DNA of 64,000 nt. It comes from Hygrophila difformis (Eukaryota; Streptophyta; Magnoliopsida; Lamiales; Acanthaceae). Of the stretch, positions 22,497-35,643 are shown one piece after another. Location of the stretch: the NCBI GenBank assembly GCA_030278955.1, contig JAOANR010000014.1, positions 27,665,453 to 27,729,452 of the forward strand, read 5' to 3'. The translations under genes and the position numbers were made by a program. The notes beneath the pieces were generated by a model that did not search any database, was not told where the DNA came from, and saw only the letters and a program-made list of their open reading frames with translations. The number at the start of each line of letters is the position of its first letter. Position 1 is the stretch's first letter.

Positions 22497-23315
22497 TCTG
22501 TTACAAACGGTGTGGATTAAGATATGTGAAGGTAATATATAGTCTAGACAATATTTATAAATGTGTTTGTAATTTCGCACGTAGTGCTCGATCGAGCTTA
22601 GAGGTGTTGCCAGATTTTTTTTTATTTTTTTTTTTCGAATTTCAAATTTTGCATTCGTTGTTTGGGAAATCAAACAAGATTTTTGGAATATAGAGTGTTT
22701 TAATAAAAATTGGTTTTTTTTTTTTTTTTTTTTTGCTTCCACATGAGGAAATTTTCTAATTCGTACAAGGATAGGAATGGCTAAGGCCGAGATTTGCTAT
22801 GCTTAGGCGTGCGCTTAGATGAACGCGATCTAGAACTACGGCAAGATCAGTCTCTAGTGAGCGTTTCTAATTTGATGTCAAGCGTCTAAGTCATCTAGTG
22901 CAAGCAAAAGGTCTAAGTTAGAACATATCGCTTCTAGATTCTCTAAGGTATAGAAAAAAAAATGTGGTATGCACATGCAGATGATGATTTCCCCCAAAAA
23001 ATAATTCATGCACTATGTCTTTATATATATATTTTTTTTTTCTAATTTCCATGGGTTTTAAAAATGAAAATTTATTCCATGGAATTTATGACTTTAAAAA
23101 TTTAATGTAATAGTTCAAAATTCTTGGACCACTATATTGGGTCAAAAATAATTACCGTTTGGGCTCAAAAATATTTTGGCTAAAAATGATTTGGGCTAGG
23201 AAGTTTCAAAAATAGTAATTTGGGCTCTTCTAAAAATAATAATGGGTTAAAAATAATAGTGGTTTAAAAATAATAGTTTAAAAATAATAATAGTCTAATA
23301 GTTTAAAAATATCCG

Positions 23316-23328
23316 GGCTTTGATACCA
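23316..23328 (-). promoter_or_regulatory. Primer-binding site of D1
   Basis: The minus strand reads TGGTATCAAAGCC three bases after the 5' LTR end GGTGTTACA. It corresponds to the TGGTATCAGAGCC site for initiator methionine tRNA, with one change. Confidence 0.85.
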
Positions 23329-23331
23329 CTT

Positions 23332-23477
23332 TGTAACACCCCGGTTTTTGGTCACCCAGGTCGGGATGTCACCGCCACACCTCCCAAGCAAGACACGGTT
23401 TCTCCGAGCTTGCTAAAGAGATGCAAGACTATGGTTTTTCAGAATTTAAAACATTCAAACAGCCCATTTATATATAA
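23332..23477 (-). repeat. 5' LTR of D1, distal fragment
   Basis: 146 bp matching 18183-18328 of the 3' LTR, from TGTAACACCCCGG to CCCATTTATATATAA, where the Helitron begins. Confidence 0.9.
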
Positions 23478-23490
23478 CTAGTAAGTTTTA

Positions 23491-23507
23491 GCTGTGCGAT
23501 GCACAGC
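23491..23507 (-). other. 3'-terminal hairpin of the Helitron
   Basis: GCTGTGC-ATC-GCACAGC on the minus strand: a perfect 7-bp stem with a 3-nt loop, 13 bp before the element end. Helitrons typically have such a hairpin just before CTRR. Confidence 0.9.
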
Positions 23508-24931
23508 CTATTTAGGATGTACAACTGCCCATGGAAAAAGAGAAAATAATTAAATTAATATATACAATTTAGAGATACTTTTATATATGTTTTAAATTAT
23601 AAATTTTTTGCTATGTTGGTTTAGGACTGCATTTGTATATGTGACAGGGTAAAATGAAAAAATTGTTATGTTTTAAAAATGTGTCTTGGACTGCGTGAAA
23701 TGTAGGTATGGTGCATTTATATGAGAACAGAGGAAGTATAAGTTTCAAATGAATGTGATGATAATAGAAGTATAAATAATACAATATTCATTAAAAATTT
23801 TAAGGATAATATTCAAAATCCACACATATTAGGGAACAAAATGATATTCTATCATTTTGGTAGAATATTAGTAATAAAATGAAGATGTTTATTAACTTCA
23901 CGGTTTTAAAATTATGGTACCTGTGCTTTTTTTAAGGAAAAAGATAGGCCCCCTAAAAGTCAATTACTCATTTGTATGGTACGTGTGCAATGACAGTGAG
24001 ATATATTGTAAAGTTAAATCAAATAAAAAAACAGAATGTGCTTTAGGGCTTGATAATATTGGCCCCCATAGAGTACTAAATTGCCCTGTTCGAACTGCAT
24101 TCCATCAATAAAATTAAGTGAAAAAAGATTCTATCAATAATGAATGATTACGGTACTTGTATAGCTTGCACAGCAAGCGGCAATCCTCTAAGTCATTGAG
24201 TCGGGCATCGGAGCAAGCCGGAGGACGTTCCTGGAAGAGGGAGGACATGTGATTGTTTTATAGGAAGAAATTAATCCAAAGGAAGAAAATAGATCCAATA
24301 TTATTCATCAATATAAAATTTGCTCATAGAAACGACCATGTTTTCCAAGATATTTGGTTGGTTTCACTATCAGCAGAGAGGTATACCGCTGACAGATCCA
24401 TCAGATGTGAGTATCTGATGCTGAAGAAAAAACCTCAGTCCTCCATTGGCACCTCTAGAATATCAAATTTGTCGTCTTCAATCATTTTTGCTTACCACAG
24501 ATATAGGGGTTGCTAATCTTAAGTCAGTGATACCATAATCAGCATGAAGGAAATGAACGGAAAATCTACAGCTTGATCAAAATAAGAAAGCAATTTATGG
24601 GCCATTACATCAAATAATAAGACAACATCAAGGACCATCAATTTCAGCACTTTTCCAGATGAGTGCAGAAACAAAACAAGAGAGAGAGAGAGAGAGAGAT
24701 TACTATGCAAATTAAGTCAGTAAATATATTTACACCGGTTCCTATTACAGTCTATATACTTTATTATTGAAGATAGAATCAAGGATCAGTTTGTTGAATC
24801 TTGCATTTCAGAATACTAACATTCAAGCAGCACGGATTCGTGGCAAGTGCTTGTCATAATTAATATTGTATTTATCACACAAAATATACACCATAAAGAC
24901 GAAACCTAGCGACCACATAGTTTGACTTCAA

Positions 24932-25054
24932 AGCTAACAGGAGCACAGGAACGTATAAGGACAGCAGCACGTACCCCTTCTTTGTCTGCAATCACATTGA
25001 GCATCATATGAAGACCGTAACAACCATAAACATATGCATGCCTCCGGGTCCAAA
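24932..25054 (-). pseudogene. Captured exon of 3-methyladenine DNA glycosylase (MAG-like)
   Basis: Minus strand after a CAG acceptor: FGPGG, then with a one-base shift HAYVYGCYGLHMMLNVIADK, then EGVRAAVLIRSCAPVS. The FGPGG...YVY..YGLHMMLN pattern and the VLIR.C.PV ending fit plant MAG, a base-excision repair enzyme acting on alkylated purines. Only this exon is present and the frame is broken after FGPGG, so it cannot be functional. Confidence 0.75.
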
Positions 25055-25452
25055 CTGTTAAATGGCAAAAACTCAAAATCTTAATTTTCCTGGCATGCCA
25101 AAGAGTATGATTTATGAGATGGAAATATAATAATCATGGCAGCATAACACTGAAGCTGCACACACAGGCCAATAGATTTTATCTGTTACAAAGTTAATAC
25201 AGTAGTTGTTAGGCTAAACATTCAGGAGAACCAGAAGTAGCTGCTCTTTAGCAACATTATTTAATGCATAGTTTACAAGTTCATTAAAAAGCATCAAAAA
25301 TCTGATTACTGTAACTAAAAAACAATATAGCAATGAAACAACTAGAAAGCATTATTTGATTAAAATATGTGAAATCCAATCAAACTATGACCTGAGTCTT
25401 CCTAATACAGCTATTCAACTTGCCACGTGACTGATAAAAGTAACATTTTGTA

Positions 25453-25551
25453 AATCACCCGTGCAAGTCCAAAATCACATATCTTCAATTTACATTCAGC
25501 ATTTGCCAAGATATTTTTGGGCTTCAAAGCTCGGTGGAACACGTTAGCTGC
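25453..25551 (-). pseudogene. Captured exon of a TDY-type MAP kinase
   Basis: Minus strand: [18 protein letters not shown], then [22 protein letters not shown] is characteristic of the TDY subgroup of plant MAP kinases. The catalytic-loop HRD is HRA here, losing the catalytic Asp, while the DFG motif is intact. The upstream BSK piece joins it across an intron-like gap of about 80 bp. Confidence 0.78.
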
Positions 25552-25625
25552 ATAAAAGAACATAGCACTTATCCAATTATTCACACATAATCTAAGATGG
25601 TTGTAAGTTTAAGAGAAACTTATCA

Positions 25626-25757
<132 letters not shown>

Positions 25758-26370
25758 TTAACCATTAAGTTCGAAGCATTCAGTTGTTACCATTTTCCCT
25801 TCAACACCATTGTGCCAATTTGCATCAATATTTAGATATAAAAATTCTCGTAAATGAAATGGAATAGTGCAAGCTACTCTCATATATTAAAATTCAAAAA
25901 TCTAAAATATGATTTGATATCAGCCTGCAGGCAGTGGCGGAGTTACCCTAAGGCTTGGTAGGGCCTTGTCCCCACCTCAATTAAAAATAAAATAAAAATT
26001 ATGTTGTATAATTAATTAAGTTTATGCATACAGGAATATTGTAACAGTTGATGAAACCTTCTTATTATATTTTGAAACTCTTATCATATGATCAGTTGGG
26101 TATGTTTCATCAGTTGAGTGACCAAAAATATGATAAAACCATTGTGCAAATCATGACTCGATTCCGGCATTTCAGAAAATTCAATGTTATTGACAAAATG
26201 AAATCAAACACACTGTGATTGTTGTCTAGTTCATGAGTATGTGCTCTAATATCTGTGGTGAATTGTTTAACTCACAAGTGAAAAAAGGAAGAGTCAAAGT
26301 TAAATTCTTCCATTTTTTTTTTGAGAGATAGGCTGCCAACACTTGTAACAAAATCTGTGTCCAGTACTAC

Positions 26371-28725
26371 CTGAATGATTGTGGCGCCCTTGTTTTGTCG
26401 TCTTCGTCTGAACTAATTTCGCGGTGCCATTGCTCGTAGCCCAGTTTGAATTACTATTGCTGCTGCCTACAATTTGTTGAAAGATTTTCTGGCAGCATGA
26501 GCACGTGCATACTTCTGTATTTTGATTGAAGCATCCCCTCTTCTCAAGTTTCCAAAAAGTTTCCGGGCAAGCCGTGCTGTTAATGAACAGTGACATTGTT
26601 AGTTGAAATATTGAACAACTTCAGATGCCAACTATTCTATTGACGGATATAGCATTGAATATGATCTTTTTCCAATGCTGTTATAAAACTAATACGTTCA
26701 GATAAGAAGATTTCGATCTCAATTGCACAAGAGAGAAGCCATTCAACTTTGTTAATCTAAGGTACCTCTCCACAGCTTTTGGAAATTTATGGAAGCCTTC
26801 CTTAGGATTATAAACTCTTTTCTGGTAAGGTGAGTTCTGATTTGCTTCTGAATGCACCTTGCTGCGTGAGCAAGAACTTCAGCCCTTCGAGCATCTAATT
26901 CAGCCATTTGACCAGCTCTGAGGAATACCTTGGTTTTTCCCATCTGCACTGATTATATGGAGTAAATGCTTTCCCCATATCAATCTTTCAAGGTACAAAA
27001 AAGTAATATGCAACCTGTGAGTATTATATGCTGCTGTAACTAAATACGTCATCTACCTGATAACCTTTTAAGCCCATTTTGTCACATATTACAATACATG
27101 CAGATTTCTCATCCGACCTGCAAAACAGTACCAAAAGTGCTTGTTGAACATGTGTGAAGTGAATCTAAAGTTAATTATGTCTGTTGTGGTCTCATTGGTT
27201 TAAGTGGATTGGTGGCAGAAACTTTCTAACATCCTTCGCTGATAAAGGGCTATTATCGTCTTAATCTGTGATCTGATGAGGCTAAAATGAGATGGAGTGC
27301 CAATACATACCCATCTGCCACATCTGGAGCTAGCATTCCAAACCGGTCAATGAACTCATCGAATGTTCTTTTCGTTGGGTATCCAACACAACTTATTCTT
27401 ATGGCCTCTAATACACCGTACCACAATTTTCACAGATGCTTTGTAAATGAAGAAAATGAAAGTAGATACCAGCATTTAGAAGGAGAGTAAAGTTACATAT
27501 CATATTAAGAACTTAATCAGTGACTTACTCCACATCTTAACTGGTTTAAGAAATTGAAATTCTCAAATATTCCGGGCTTCGGAACAGTGTTAGGCTTAAC
27601 ACATCTGATATAATGCGACTCTGTTGTGCTTAGGGTTTCCATCAATGATTGTAATTGTTCAATTAGATGATGAATCACACCTACCTTGAAGCGTGTTCCA
27701 ATAGAAGAGAACTTGGAATGTTTTGATGTTTGGTCTGGTAATGGATGGAACAGACTTGCAACAAACGAACATTTTGATTCAGTCAAAAGAGCTTGATATT
27801 CTGCTACAACATAGTCCTTATTCTTGTCCAAGAACTGATCAGCTTGATAAGTTACCTATTTTGGAAACAATAGGAACATTAGAAAGCTACAGAATAGAAA
27901 TGAGATAAATATTTGTAGGAGTGCTCATACATACATCACCAGCATAATGATTTATTGTGAAATCAGTACGCGAAAGTTTTGGCTTGCTAAATCGTTTGTT
28001 GCTTTTGTATGTCTGGTACATCTTTTGTGCAAATGTCTCATGAGTTGATTTTGGGAACATACTGCAAAATAGATAAACTCAGCTACACATATGCATTTTT
28101 GGGTGCTACATATATCTCTTTAATGTGCCATATTTCTCTGTAATGCAATGTTTTCTGTTCTATCTATAGTATATTGTGCTATTGAAAGGAGAAATCCTTA
28201 CCAGGCTTCATCGAGAAATGCAATTATTCCTCCTGGTTTCTGCATGCCAATATCCACCATTAGTAAGTTAACTTGTCTATGCTATAGAATAGCCTTTTAC
28301 ACTCAAAATCTATTATGTTTTCACTGACCTTTTCAATCAGATCCAGGACATCTTGATTGTCTACAAATTCAACGTAACTCCAATCGATCTCCTCTTTTGT
28401 ATACTCCTCTTGTTCCATCTTGAACACATGTTGTATGTATGCAATTTGATTTAGTTAGTATATTCATATCTAAACTATTGAAATTAAGGGGGTACTGAAT
28501 GCATATTAATTCAAATTTCATCTAACCTGGTTGAAATGCTGTTGCAACTTCTCATTTGTTAGGTTGATACACAGCTGCTCAAAACTGATTTTCACAGGGC
28601 CACAGTGAGTGAGTGCGGAATATGAATGCACTAATGTTAAAAGACAAATTATACCTGTTAACTTTGATGCTCGCGAACCCATATATATCTAGGACCCCAA
28701 TTATGCTTTTGGCATTTGGATCTGA
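26371..28725 (-). pseudogene. Captured class XI myosin fragment, about ten exons
   Basis: Exons in order on the minus strand (approximate): 28725-28655 ([16 protein letters not shown]), 28584-28527 ([19 protein letters not shown]), 28432-28329 ([19 protein letters not shown]), 28239-28202 (PGGIIAFLDEA), 28061-27935 ([18 protein letters not shown]), 27855-27529 ([27 protein letters not shown]), 27417-27311 ([20 protein letters not shown]), 27118-27057, 26943-26766 ([20 protein letters not shown]) and 26577-26371 (IQ motifs). This is the C-terminal half of the motor plus the start of the neck; the ATP site, tail and cargo domain are absent. Two in-frame TAG codons lie in the IQ exon, and the acceptor before 27417 reads CG in place of AG. 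Introns are kept, so capture was from DNA. Confidence 0.9.
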
Positions 28726-29414
28726 CTACATGAACAATAGAAAACCATATCATACCAATGACTTGAAAAACACCACAATCTATTTTATTTAAACATGTAT
28801 GACTTGAAAAACCCCATATTCTATTTTATTTAAACAAAGCTTAACAGGCTTCAAAGTTATCAAGTTTGAAATTTACTTAAACATTGGAAGACTAAAACAT
28901 GTTCAAATAAATAAAAATAAGCAACACGAGAATGTGACAAAATAATGTTCAAATGAAGGTAAGTAGCATCACATGAATAACTCAATGGAAGCATTCAATC
29001 AAACACTTTGAAAGAATAGACAGAGTAACACATTATCGTCAAATCAACAGCACAAAAAATAGCGTGGACAATAAAAAAAACAAGACAGTAAACCATCAAA
29101 GCCAAATCTTCCCTTACAAAAAGAAGTTGTCGCTACTGAAACAATGAAATAAAAGCACATAAGTAGTGTAAAAATGCAAGAGAAATCGCAAACAAGAAAC
29201 AAAGTGGTTAATATATGAGAAGCAGGAGTGCTTAAACAAACAGGAACAAACCACACATGAGAGGCAAAAGAATGTTCAACCAAAATGCTTTGGACATGAA
29301 ACAAACTATATGCTCCAATAGATTCATGTTTCAACTTTCAATAAATATGCATGTGCAAATGCAAAATTTTGATGATATAAGTAACATAATAGAGTCTAAT
29401 GAAACAAAGCATAC

Positions 29415-29923
29415 CTCATTTGCCACTTTTTCAAAGCGTAAGGGACTATTGAGACCCTCTTCCGGTACATCATCAAAAGCAACAGCAATAGAAGAAACCT
29501 GTCGTGTGCATAATTGAAATAAAAAATCACAAGGATGCCACGCATAGTTTCTATTTTAAAGAATGAATAATACCTTTATTCTCTAAACTACACCCTGTCC
29601 AAGGGGAGGAGAGCCCAAATCAGGCTTCATAACCAGAACATCATGATTTCCAAACTGAAGAGTAGAAAAATATCAGTGAACGGTCCATCATAAAACAACA
29701 AAAGGATTTGGAAAAGGAAAGAAGTTTGGTTACCGCTTGTTCTACTTTTCTATCAATAAAAACATGCATTTTTCTTACATGCTAGTGCCAAATAACATGG
29801 ATAATCCCTCTCCCTGTATTTAATATAGACTACTGCAAATCAGCAATAGACTCAAAAAGACTCAAACTCGTAGAATTGCAACCCGATCAAGTATTTGGAA
29901 ATTCAATACGCATCGAAAGAAAC

Positions 29924-29962
<39 letters not shown>

Positions 29963-30650
29963 TAATAAAATAAAAAAATAAAAAAAGAAAGAGAGAAAAT
30001 ATGAGTGGATTCACGATTTACTAAAGCAAACATGCTAAACCATAAACAGAAACAAGAGCATCAAATAAAGTATGTGACTGTTTGTTCAGTAATAGTGATT
30101 CATGGTGATGTTGCACAAAGGAAAAGTTGAGGTTGGAGAGAGGTAAAGCTACACTAACAAAAGTGTGCGTAGGAAGTTAATTAAATAAATGGCTTTAGTG
30201 TTGAAGTAATTGTGAATCAAAGGATTACAAAGTCAAGAAAATTTTCATTATTCATTTAAGAAGTGTGACGTGCAGAAGGACTGAAGTTGGAAAATTCAAA
30301 TTTGAACAAAATTTAATAAACAGATTTAAAATTATTCTAAGAACAATATTCTAAACCTCTATTAGTCCTGCATGTGTTCTTCAACTTGTTCTAGTTCAAT
30401 ATCATTTTCAGAGAGAAACAACGGCAGTTTGCAAAAAGACAGGGCAATCTGAAATGTGAGGGGTGAAAGGAAACTCAAAAACATACTTGTAACATAAATA
30501 AGTCTAAATCTAAGGTGAAACAGACAATTAACATAGATGAAATAATAATATTGAGCTCAGTGTAAAATCATCTTCCAACAAAGATATAGTCTTACCTTAT
30601 GGAGTTTCTTGATTTCAGGAAGCATCTTGTTCACTATCAATTCAAGAGAA
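29415..30650 (-). pseudogene. Unidentified exon-like segments in the Helitron
   Basis: Three minus-strand pieces have plausible splice borders. 30650-30596 encodes SLELIVNKMLPEIKKLHK before GTAAG. About 29654-29595 encodes FGNHDVLVMKPDLGSPPLG. 29498-29415 encodes 28 residues beginning VSSIAVAFDDVPEEGLNSPL, from a CAG acceptor to a GTATG donor. They could come from one gene. I do not recognise the protein. Confidence 0.45.
29926..29962. repeat. (AAT)n microsatellite
   Basis: About twelve uninterrupted ATA/AAT units inside the Helitron. Confidence 0.9.
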
Positions 30651-31678
30651 CTAAGACATTAATCTGTTACTCGATAGTGGTGAACGAAACACTCCACCCT
30701 CCACATGACTTGCAATTGTAGTTGTACATGTACGTGTTTACCTGAGAAGTAAAATATAATGAGCTCATACACATAAACTAAATCAGCTAAAAGCAATATT
30801 AAAATCTAAATCAAATCTAAATTTTTGGACTCCAAATCTAAAGGCAAAATGGCAGACAATATCTTTCATTGATACCCTAAACTTGTGTTCTCCCCTTTTG
30901 AAACAAACATAGATAACAATGTCCATTTCAATAAATACAATAATGATTCACAGAAAACTCAGGCAGCATTTTTTCATGAGCATACAGTAAACGGTCGAAG
31001 ATGGAGCCCACCAAGTTGTATTATTTGGGTTTCTCATTCACTGCGTCTTAACATGGAAATGTTAAGCATTACTGATCCTGCTTTGTTAATATGAATATTG
31101 AGGTCAGAGTAAAAGAAAACTTACCTGGCAAGTACAATGTCAATTAAAAATACTGAATTCAACTAAGAAACGACTCAACCAAATTAAATCAAATTTACTA
31201 CATTTGGCAATGTAGTAAGCAGGTTTCTTACAAGAGTTTTGGTGGAGGCTGAACACAAACGGAGTTGTAGCTGCAATTGCTTTGATTCCAGTCCATTTTC
31301 ATGTACATAATAATCTGCAATTGCTTTGATTCCAGAAGGAAAAGTTTCTTCTTAGTTGTCCTCAAAACCTCAACACGTAGCAGTGAAAGCGGGTAAAAAC
31401 ACAGTGCAACATAAATTCATCTGTACCTCAGACATTTCATTCTAATTGAGTCCAAGAATCATCTAAGACACCAAAATGAGCAAGGCGTTAAAGCCACAAA
31501 ATCATCAAGACAAAAGCTTTTATACAAGAAATCCATCTGGATGAGTCGATCAAAGGCAGAAAGCTTTCCCCCAATCGGTTTGCACAAAAAAGATCTACCA
31601 TGGAAGATTATACCCCTAATAATGAAATCCCTTTAAGAAATACAATTAAACTGCACGAATACAACCTAACCCTATGAC

Positions 31679-32270
31679 TCAAATCCCTAATTCAATCGCC
31701 CAGCGCCGGCGAGCAACGTAGCAGCAGCGTTCGTGGTCACCAACGCTGCGAAGCGGCCTGGCGGTGGCCGACGGCGCCCAGCGATGCCACGCCGTCCCCA
31801 CCACAGCGCGGTGCCGGCCCCCATCATGCCGCCTACCCCTACGAATGAAATCCCTAATCGACTCGAAATGAAAAGGATACCTATTCTCTTTCACACCTGA
31901 ACCAGATCGGTAGCGGAAGGTTGGCAATGAATTCAGCCTAGAAGGAAGGCACGGTGCAGCGCGATTCGACCACACCAGCGGTGTAAGGCCAGACGCGACG
32001 CGAAGATGTCACACCATCCAGATGAGCCGCCGGCGCCGCGGAGCAGAGGAACAACTTCTGAGAGGGCGACGGAGGAATCGCATCAAAGGGTTCGCTGGGC
32101 AAGCAAGGGATCGAGGTAGCAGCGCGAGGAGGGCTTTGGGAATTTGGGAATAAGCGATTGAATCTGAAAAAGAACAGTGACTTAAAAGGGACAGAAATGA
32201 GAAAGAGGCGAGTGAATGCTTGCGGGTGTCGATCCTGGGAAAATATGAAAGAATCCACTAACATTTTCAT
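31679..32270 (-). other. GC-rich segment near the Helitron 5' end
   Basis: A sharp GC rise in AT-rich surroundings. Two overlapping minus-strand frames (110 codons at 32270-31938 and 98 codons at 31975-31679) have no recognised motif. It resembles captured first-exon or 5' UTR sequence and would be the first cargo read from the 5' end. The stretch 30660-31670 holds nothing I can name. Confidence 0.4.
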
Positions 32271-32377
32271 CCAATGGCCACAATTTTAATTGTATTTTTG
32301 ATCCAACGGTGAATAATGAAATTCAGCATTGGCAAAGCTTTTCCATATTCTCTTATATAGTAGAAAGAAAAGAAAGA

Positions 32378-34967
32378 TTTAAAAATAATGTACCAAAGTT
32401 GCAGCGGAAAGTATTAATTACATATGTATAATGCAGCGGAATTTAAAATTGGGCCAACACGGCCAAAGTACGGGTTAAACAGGTCCGTTCATGCAATTCA
32501 TAACTAAGACTAGAATAATAAAGGAAAATAATATTTCCCCGAATATCCCATTCATGCATATGATGATGCATATTCTTCATGCTCTGTAGGAAAAAGAAAG
32601 AAATGGTTTTGGTCAGCACAACGTGCTGAGTAAGTTAACACATACAGGATTATGGGGTTTCAAAGCCATTAATTAAATTTAAAGAAAACATGTGCATAAC
32701 ACCCCATAACTTGATTCATTTATCTAATAATAATTTAAAGGCATAATACAGGATATGGACTCCATAAAATCATAAATATAACTTGCCAAGTAAAATAATT
32801 GTAGAACATAATTTAAGAGCATAATTTAAATAAGGGAAAGAAAACATTCAAGTCTTTTAAATTTTCCCGTTAATCCCTGGCCGAGTATCAAGATTTTATT
32901 TGTTGTTAAGTTTCTCTCGCCGTTTTGGCACAGTTTCTCATGTTCAACACCATCGTCCAATCAGGCACGATGTGCAAAGCTAGGAGGGCACCCTGCAGAG
33001 CACTCACCCCCTACATAGATTACTCCCGTCCGTTTAGGCACGAAGCAAAAAGCTAGAGGGGCACCCGATGGAGCACTCACCCTCTACGTAGAAAGCTCAA
33101 ACTAGTTATAACGGGATTTCGAAAATGTTTGTTTATGTATTTTATTTCAAAGGAGTTTCCACTCATTTAAACCTTAAAGGCCAATTTCTCAAATTTAGTA
33201 AGTTTCTCAAAATATACTATTTCAGGATGCCACTCTCTCCGATATCATTTAAAAATCCTTTCCAACAAGAATTTCAAGATTTGACTTCGATAAACAACTG
33301 TTTACTCCAAAATTAATTATAAATCAGCTTTAATTCCGAAAATTCTGAAATTTTACCATTGACTCGAAAACACAGAGACGAACAAGTTTTGTGTTTTAAG
33401 TTTTTCGATCCGAGTTAAGGAACCAAGTCAAAAATGTGGATTTTAATCAGGATACAAATCTGTCCGAATTCTTACAACAGCAGTTTCATAATTTCGAGAT
33501 CTACCATAGCAAACGAACTCCAAATTTATAGGGAGATGCTTAAGACATATATCTACAAGTTTCATGTTCAACAAAAGATCTAATTCATCCTATATCTATT
33601 GTCAAAAACGCCTACAAGTTCGGACCAAGAATCTGTCAAGATTTCAAGATCTAAATTTAGTACAGTTCGGTTCGGAGTCGATTTCCAATATCAAACCTCA
33701 ACGAAAAATTCCAAAATTTTACGGAGGTGTTCTTAACGTATAGATCTACAACTCTTATGTTTAGCACCAATCCTAAATCGGTCTAGATCTAAGGTAAAAA
33801 TCAACCTCAAGTTCGGATAAAGAATCTATCACCATTTCAAGATCTAGATTTAGAACAGATTAGTTTCGAATGAATTCCAGATATCAAAACATAATGAAAA
33901 GATCTGAAAATTTTACAGAAGATAGATCTATGTCTTAGAACGTTTTTCGTGTTTTACGTTTTCTCGTTTGAACAGTTTTAAGGTTCCTAAAAATTCGTGC
34001 AAAAACGCTGCGCCGTAGAGTTTTTTCGTGTTGACAGATTTTAAGTTCTTGATTTAATTGTTTAGATTACATGTATTTTAATTCTCGTAAAACCGTGTAA
34101 GCGTTAACTTACAGATCTTTGGTCGTCCGGGATCGTCGATTTCGGAGGCGTGGCTTCCAGTCCACCGTTTATCTCCTCGGTTCGTCGGGTTCTTCGTTCT
34201 CGATCCGATTCGGGGCGTAGAGAAGAAAAAGGTGAGGTTAGGATTCGTTTTCGAATCGTATATGGAACAAGGTTCGGATCAGAACTTACCACAACGTTGG
34301 AGATCTTCCGATTCTCGTCCAAACAGCCCTCGCCTTGGTTTCGTGCCTCCGACGACTCCGGAATTAGGGTTTTCGAACGTATAGAGAGTATGGATGTTTT
34401 TAAAAGTGTTTGGGGCTTTCAAGAGGGGTTATTTATAGGTAGACATGACCTAGGGACGTCCAAGGTCGGCCTTGGTAAGTCTTGAGCCGAAAGGTGTTCA
34501 ACCGAAGTCGGAAAATCCGGATTCGGGTGAGTGAATCTCGCAACGGGCGATTCTGCTCGCTGGCGCGGTCGTGGCGCTGTTAGGCTATTGACCGCGCGGC
34601 TGCCGCCTGGACTCCGGTCCGGGCGGGTCGTGCGATCCGTCGTGCCTTTCCTCATCTCTTTCGGACTTCTATCCCTTTATGCTCCCGGATTCCGATGTCC
34701 GGGCCATCTTCGGGTTCCTATTCCGTATCGTCATTTCCCTCGGATCTAAATTTATGTTTGGACTCGAGTTTTCGAGTCCATTGGTGTCGGGTACACGTGT
34801 AACAATTTATTTATCTTTATTTAATTAAATTCCTTTAATTCCTTTTTAAGTTAAACTTCATTTCTCATTTCCTTATCTTTATTTATTTATTTGCTGAATT
34901 TATTTATTAATTGTATTTATTTGATTTATTGTATTTATTTTATGTTGGGAAATTCTCGGGTATTACA
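32378..34967 (-). repeat. 5' LTR of D1, main fragment
   Basis: It continues the LTR from TTTAAAAATAATG to GGGTATTACA and aligns with 18329-21016. It has a TATA box on the minus strand at 34439-34429 (CCTATAAATAACC) and the hairpin TCAGCAC-AAC-GTGCTGA near 32624. With 23332-23477 it forms one LTR of about 2736 bp. Confidence 0.9.
34429..34439 (-). promoter_or_regulatory. TATA box of the D1 5' LTR
   Basis: Minus strand CCTATAAATAACC, aligned with 20473-20465, 55538-55531 and 63685-63677 in the other copies. A conserved donor-like GTAAGT follows about 130-150 bp downstream, suggesting a spliced leader. Confidence 0.6.
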
Positions 34968-35643
34968 GACGAGCTAATTTTTGCTGGATGGTGATTTGGC
35001 TATTAGAAAGTGGCAAGGAAGTCCTTGTGAGCTGGTGATTCATCTTCTACATCATTTTGCTGTTTGGATCGTGTTTTTCTCAAATTTGAAATGCCAAACA
35101 TTTGAGAACGAAACAAGATTTCGACCTGTGTTTCTTCATTTAGTTTTTCCATTTAATTTATTTCATAAAATTCTCGTGGTTTAATAAAAGTGTATTCGGT
35201 GGGAAAGAATGAAACAAGTAATTGAAGGGGGAATACTTGTTTTGGAGCTCCACTGCAAACTTTCCATACGTCATGTTAGCATGAGCGGGATCAAATACCA
35301 TTAACCCAACCATTACCCCAGTTAATCCAAGTAGTGGGATGTGCTTCGTATATAAAAAATTTATATTTTGTTTTTGAAGAAGGTAAACTAATCACCCTAG
35401 AATATTCATAAACACAAAAATATGCTTTAACTTGTTTTTATTTAATATTATTTTATTCCATTGTTGCAATTTAGTAGGATATTGGGATCCGACGATCCTA
35501 TAATTTCAATTTTATAAAGATAATAAATTATCCAAACTAAGATCCCAATCTTAAAAATCTTGCTCTCAATAGCATTATCCGCCTTAAAATCAATATCTAA
35601 TTTTCTATTTGATGATTTTCCTTGTGTAATGCGCATTCGGAAT
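34968..35643. other. Interval between D1 and A2, no gene recognised
   Basis: It continues 17331-18182 across the D1 insertion (shared ACGA). AT-rich towards A2. No supported gene is seen. The last five bases, GGAAT, are the left target duplication of A2. Confidence 0.4.

Noticed and set aside
26300..26596. 98-codon minus-strand frame (Cys-rich)
   Set aside because: Wrong frame of the myosin IQ exon; the adjacent frame gives the IQ motifs.
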